From NCBI GenBank assembly GCA_025517465.1, contig JAOPKE010000003.1:186001-250000 (forward strand): DNA of 64,000 bases. The letters are read 5' to 3'. The notes beneath the pieces are model-generated. The model did no database searches and had not been told where the DNA came from. It worked only from the letters and a program-made list of their open reading frames with translations. The DNA is from Halobacteria archaeon HArc-gm2 (GTDB lineage Archaea; Halobacteriota; Halobacteria; Halobacteriales; Haloarculaceae). Every line of letters starts with the position of its first letter. Position 1 is the first letter of the stretch. A program made the position numbers and the translations under genes. This document shows, piece by piece, positions 60,600 to 64,000 of this stretch.

Positions 60600-61865
60600 A
60601 TGACTGTCACCACGCTGGTCGTCGCCGACGACCGCTCGGGCGCCTGCGACACGGGACACCAGTTCGCCGCCCGGGGACGCGAGACGGTCGTCGTCGGCCG
60701 CCGCGACCGGTCTGCCACCGCAGACGTCCTCGTCGTCGACACCGACTCGCGCTACGCCGACGCGAGTACCGCCGCCGAGCGAGTTCGCGACGCCGTGACG
60801 ACCCGGGACCCCGACCTGGTCTACAAGAAGGTCGACTCGACGCTCAGGGGGAACCTCGTCGCGGAGGTCGACGCCGCGCTCACTGCCAGCGGCGCGGACC
60901 TGGCGCTGGTCGCCCCGGCGTTCCCCGCCGAGGGCCGGACCACCGTCGGCGGCTACCACCTCGTCGACGGGACCCCCGTCGCCGAGACGGCCGCCGGATC
61001 CGACTCAGACGCCCCCGTGGAGACCTCCCACCTGCCGACGCGATTCTCGGGCTCGAACTACCAGGTCGACCACATCCCCATCGACGCCGTCGGCGACGCG
61101 TCGACGGTCGCGGGTCGACTCGCCGACGCTGCAAGTGGGGATGACCCGACGGTCCTCACCTGCGACGCGGCGACGGACGACCACCTCGCGGCCATCGCCG
61201 CCGGTGCCGCAGACGCCACCGACGCCGCGGACAGCCCGCTCGACGTACTGTACGTGGGCAGCGCCGGCCTCGCCCGCCACGTCACCGTCGGGAGCGAAAG
61301 CGGCCCGATCCTCGGTGTCGTCGGCAGCGCCAGCCCCAGAACCTTCGACCAGCTCGACGCGCTCCCCGACGAGCAGGTCGTCGCCCTGGACGGCCCGGCC
61401 CTGATCGACGACGAGGCGACGGCCGTCTCCGCGGCCGTCGACCAGGCCCTCGACCGACTCGGAAAGGGGACGTCGACCGTCGGAACGGCCGTCGTCGTCA
61501 CCGCAGCGAAATCGCCCACCGACGTCGACGCCACCCTCCAGGCGGCAGAGGAGGCCGGCCTCTCGGGAGCAAGCGCACGGGAGCACGTCGCCTCGGGGCT
61601 GGCAGCCGTCGCGGCGCGAGTCACTGAGGCGTCGTCGCCGGGGGCCTACCTGCTCTCCGGCGGGGCCGTCGCCGCGGCGACGCTCGACGCGCTCGACGCC
61701 GACGGTATCCGCCTCACCGGGCAGGCCGTCGAGGACGGCGTCCCTATCGGCCGCGTCGTCGGTGGCGCCGCGGCGACGTCTCCCGTCGCGACGAAGGCCG
61801 GCGCCTTCGGCGACCGCAGGACAATCCGTAACTGCCTCGGCGCCCTCGCTGGGTACGATGAGTGA
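60600..61865 (+). CDS. Four-carbon acid sugar kinase (DUF1537/OtnK-DtnK family)
   Basis: A 421-residue kinase with VVADDRSGACDTGHQFAARG at the N terminus (family DDxTGA-like site), YKKVDSTLRGNLVAEVDAAL, and APAFPAEGRTTVGGYHLVDG. The C-terminal nucleotide-binding domain includes LSGGAVAAATLDAL. In bacteria relatives phosphorylate D-threonate, D-erythronate or 3-oxo acids at C4. It overlaps the PdxA-like gene by 8 bases, matching the DtnK-PdxA2 pairing of threonate/erythronate catabolism. The exact substrate is inference. Confidence 0.9.
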   Translation: MTVTTLVVADDRSGACDTGHQFAARGRETVVVGRRDRSATADVLVVDTDSRYADASTAAERVRDAVTTRDPDLVYKKVDSTLRGNLVAEVDAALTASGADLALVAPAFPAEGRTTVGGYHLVDGTPVAETAAGSDSDAPVETSHLPTRFSGSNYQVDHIPIDAVGDASTVAGRLADAASGDDPTVLTCDAATDDHLAAIAAGAADATDAADSPLDVLYVGSAGLARHVTVGSESGPILGVVGSASPRTFDQLDALPDEQVVALDGPALIDDEATAVSAAVDQALDRLGKGTSTVGTAVVVTAAKSPTDVDATLQAAEEAGLSGASAREHVASGLAAVAARVTEASSPGAYLLSGGAVAAATLDALDADGIRLTGQAVEDGVPIGRVVGGAAATSPVATKAGAFGDRRTIRNCLGALAGYDE

Positions 61866-62859
61866 GCACAAGCCGGTCGTCGCCGTGACGATGGGTGACC
61901 CCGCCGGCGTCGGTAGCGAAGTGATCGTGAAGGGCCACGCGCGAGCGAGTCGGGACGCGGTCCCCCTCGTCGTGGGCGACGCCGACGTCCTCAGGGACGC
62001 CGTCGAAGTCTGCGGGTCGGCGCTGTCGGTTCGAACCGTCGACGACCCCGCCGACGCCCGCGACGACCCGGAGACCATCGACGTGCTCGACCTCGACAAC
62101 GTCGACGACCTCTCCTACGGCGACCTCCGGGAGGCCTACGGCGCGGCGAGCCTGGAGTACGTCGAGCGCGCCATCGAACTCGCCAGAGCAGGCGCCGTCG
62201 ACGCCATCACGACGGCGCCGATCAACAAGCAGGCCACCCGCCTGGCCGGCAGCGAGTACGCCGGGCACACGGGGATGCTCGCCGACGCCACCGACACCGA
62301 CCACTACTCGATGCTGCTCGTCGAGGACGACCTGCGCGTCTCCCACGTCAGCACGCACGTCCCACTGGCCGAGGCCTGCGACCTCGTCACGGAGGAGCGC
62401 GTGTTCCAGACGGTCCGCGTCACCGACGAGGCGCTGCGCTCACTGGGCGTCGCCGATCCAACCGTCGCCGTCGCGGGGCTCAACCCCCACGCCAGCGACG
62501 GCGGCCTGCTCGGTGACGCCGAGGCCGAAGCAATCGAGCCAGCTATCGAGCGTGCTCAGAACGAGGTGGGCATCGACGTCCTCGGCCCCGAGTCGCCAGA
62601 CACCGTCTTCTCGCAGGCCGCCGCGGGCGACGACGTCGACTGCGTCGTCGCGATGTACCACGACCAGGGCCACATCCCCATCAAGATGCTCGGCTTCCAG
62701 TCCGGCGGCGTCAGCGGCGTCAACGTCACCATCGGGCTCCCCATCGTCCGGACGAGCGTCGACCACGGGACCGCCTTCGACATCGCCGGCGAGGGAATCG
62801 CCTCCGAGGAGAGCCTCGTCGACGCCGTCGACCTCGCGGCGAAGATGACCTCGGATTAG
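61858..62859 (+). CDS. pdxA2: PdxA family dehydrogenase, probably 4-phospho-threonate/erythronate type (PdxA2)
   Basis: A 333-residue NAD-dependent decarboxylating dehydrogenase. VVAVTMGDPAGVGSEVIVKG is the PdxA N terminus. ITTAPINKQA, YAGHTGMLAD and VVAMYHDQGHIPIKM contain the substrate and metal His/Asp residues. PdxA itself serves vitamin B6 synthesis, but haloarchaea normally use PdxS/PdxT. The kinase partner points to oxidative decarboxylation of a 4-phospho C4 sugar acid to dihydroxyacetone phosphate. Its stop overlaps the convergent next gene by 4 bases. Confidence 0.88.
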   Translation: MSEHKPVVAVTMGDPAGVGSEVIVKGHARASRDAVPLVVGDADVLRDAVEVCGSALSVRTVDDPADARDDPETIDVLDLDNVDDLSYGDLREAYGAASLEYVERAIELARAGAVDAITTAPINKQATRLAGSEYAGHTGMLADATDTDHYSMLLVEDDLRVSHVSTHVPLAEACDLVTEERVFQTVRVTDEALRSLGVADPTVAVAGLNPHASDGGLLGDAEAEAIEPAIERAQNEVGIDVLGPESPDTVFSQAAAGDDVDCVVAMYHDQGHIPIKMLGFQSGGVSGVNVTIGLPIVRTSVDHGTAFDIAGEGIASEESLVDAVDLAAKMTSD

Positions 62860-64000
62860 AGCGGCGTCTCCAGTTCGCCGTCGGCGTCGAACGCGAGCGC
62901 TTCGAGGTCCCCGACGGTGACCTCGGGGTGGTCCGCGAGTTCGTCGGCGACCGGCTCCGACACCAGCAGGTCGTCGGGTTCCAGCGTGTTCTCGATGCGC
63001 GCGACCCGAAGGTCCGCCGGGTCGCGGACACCGGTCATCGAGCAGGCCACGAGGAGCGCCGTCGCGTCCGCCGGGACGGTGTAGGGCAGGCGCGCCCGCG
63101 AGGGCTCGCCGCTCGTCGCGATGTTGACGTACGTGTCGCCCAGGTCGATGGCGTCGAGGACGTCGACGTGGGCGAAGTCGGCCAGCCCGACGCCCACCGC
63201 GTTCCCGTGGGACGCCTCGGTGAGCGAGCGGACGTAGATACGGGTGATATCAGGTGCGTCGGGCTCGGCCTGGCCGTGGAAGTTCACGCGCCCGAGGACG
63301 TTGGTGTCCATCCCGGTGCCGCTTACCTCCTTGCCCATCTCGTCGACGACCAGCAGGTCCAGGTCGTCGACCGGCAGCGTCGCGAGCAGGTCCTTCGAAC
63401 GGTCCAGCAGTTCGGGCTCCTCGTCGAGGATCCGGTCCGCGGGGAGGCCGACGATTTCGGCCGCCCGCTCGTGAGCGTTCTCCAGCAAGGCCAGGCCGCC
63501 GACCACCGGTGCGGCGTCGAGGACTATCTCGGCGCGCTCGCCGATCACCGCGTCGAACCCGCGGGCCAGCGCGGCGTTGTGGGTCACTTCGGCGCCGCGG
63601 TGTTTCCCCATCCCGACGACCGCCATCTTCGACAGTCCGCTCTCCAGCCCGCCGCTGTAGTCGGTGTGGGCCTTCACCCGGTTCGCCAGGACGACGCCGT
63701 CGGCCGCCAGCGCGTCCGCCGCGACGTACACCGGCCGTCCTTCCTCGTCGGTTCCGACCTCTTCGACCGCCATCGACGACCGGATCGGACAGCCCACTCG
63801 CTCCTCGGTTATCCCCACCGACCGGAGCGTCTCGACCTGCCCCTCCGCGGTCGCCCCGCCGTGGCTCCCCATCGACGGGAAGACGAACGGCTCGTACCCC
63901 CGCGAGTCGAGGGCCTCGACGAGGGCCGAAAGCAGTTCGGGCGCGTCCGCGATACCCCGACTCCCGGCGGTTATCGCCACCTCGCCGCCGGCCGGGACGG
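62856..64000 (-). CDS. DUF2088/LarA-like protein (lactate racemase domain), 5' end outside window
   Basis: At least 381 residues are visible; the frame stays open past the right edge (PAGGEVAITAGSRGIA continues upstream), so the N terminus is missing. FPSMGSHGGATAEGQVETLR and NRVKAHTDYSGGLESGLSKM, then AVVGMGKHRGAEVTH, match the DUF2088 (LarA N-terminal domain) family. True lactate racemase carries a nickel-pincer cofactor and specific His/Lys residues; which are kept here cannot be settled by eye. Its neighbours suggest an epimerase acting on four-carbon 2-hydroxy acids. Confidence 0.8.
   Translation of the reverse strand, partial: VPAGGEVAITAGSRGIADAPELLSALVEALDSRGYEPFVFPSMGSHGGATAEGQVETLRSVGITEERVGCPIRSSMAVEEVGTDEEGRPVYVAADALAADGVVLANRVKAHTDYSGGLESGLSKMAVVGMGKHRGAEVTHNAALARGFDAVIGERAEIVLDAAPVVGGLALLENAHERAAEIVGLPADRILDEEPELLDRSKDLLATLPVDDLDLLVVDEMGKEVSGTGMDTNVLGRVNFHGQAEPDAPDITRIYVRSLTEASHGNAVGVGLADFAHVDVLDAIDLGDTYVNIATSGEPSRARLPYTVPADATALLVACSMTGVRDPADLRVARIENTLEPDDLLVSEPVADELADHPEVTVGDLEALAFDADGELETPL

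Overview
The window is chromosomal DNA of a halophilic archaeon (class Halobacteria). Evidence: very GC-rich coding DNA, strongly acidic predicted proteins rich in Asp and Glu, many AT-rich TATA-like boxes 25-35 bases before start codons (leaderless promoters), and archaeal marker genes: class I lysyl-tRNA synthetase, aIF5B, ribosomal protein S19e, PDCD5-like protein, NOB1, a PAN-type proteasome ATPase, coenzyme F420 genes cofG and cofH, and pyruvoyl arginine decarboxylase. No rRNA, tRNA, CRISPR array, integrase or transposase was found. Genus cannot be fixed from the sequence alone.

Layout. 1-8.9 kb: a winged-helix regulator, glmS-glmU for UDP-GlcNAc, methionine aminopeptidase, a two-gene ABC-2 exporter and purS-purQ. 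9-10.8 kb: a lipoprotein and PKD-protein pair with an abrupt AT-rich patch. 11-14.8 kb: purU, a CHY zinc finger protein, purC and a Ca2+/Na+ antiporter. 14.9-20.2 kb: cofH and cofG enclosing three tandem paralogous membrane proteins, two of which carry a winged-helix domain. 20-28 kb: pgi, a CPBP protease, a tiny ribbon-helix-helix protein, PRC-barrel/nob1, an MFS transporter and aIF5B. The 3' end of infB is followed by a small AT-rich islet bounded by a 19-bp direct repeat. 28.7-37 kb: small membrane proteins, pdaD, a membrane winged-helix sensor with a secreted partner, a PAN2-like ATPase and a Tat-exported beta-propeller. 37-49.8 kb: pepF, arsR-arsM, truA, GNAT, hisS, an APC permease with a universal stress protein, a PP-loop ATPase with PDCD5, rps19e, a UPF0104 flippase-like protein and thiL. 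50-64 kb: two different site-2 proteases, pyrH-lysS, argS, a MinD-type ATPase, and a four-carbon sugar-acid cluster (kinase, PdxA-type dehydrogenase, DUF2088 protein) that runs off the right edge.

Most genes are housekeeping. The most unusual material is non-coding. Four large intergenic regions hold palindromes. Two of them (49.8-50.4 kb and 59.0-59.5 kb), plus a shorter one at 55.0 kb, share a family of structured units that begin GACTGAAAGGG and end GGGCTTTC. Their internal stems differ in sequence between copies but keep base pairing. The two large loci are mosaics of the same modules in different order and orientation. A separate inverted pair of another repeat flanks the PDCD5-rps19e intergenic region. 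These repeats, the paralog triplet between the F420 genes, and the infB-flanking islet are the best candidates for undescribed biology here.

Functional links: purS, purQ, purC and purU belong to purine and one-carbon metabolism. glmS and glmU together cover most of the route from fructose-6-phosphate to UDP-GlcNAc, with glmM not seen here. cofG and cofH make the deazaflavin chromophore of F420. arsR and arsM form an arsenic-responsive unit. The last three genes suggest use of threonate or erythronate-like acids. Names were assigned from recalled family motifs; no database search was run.
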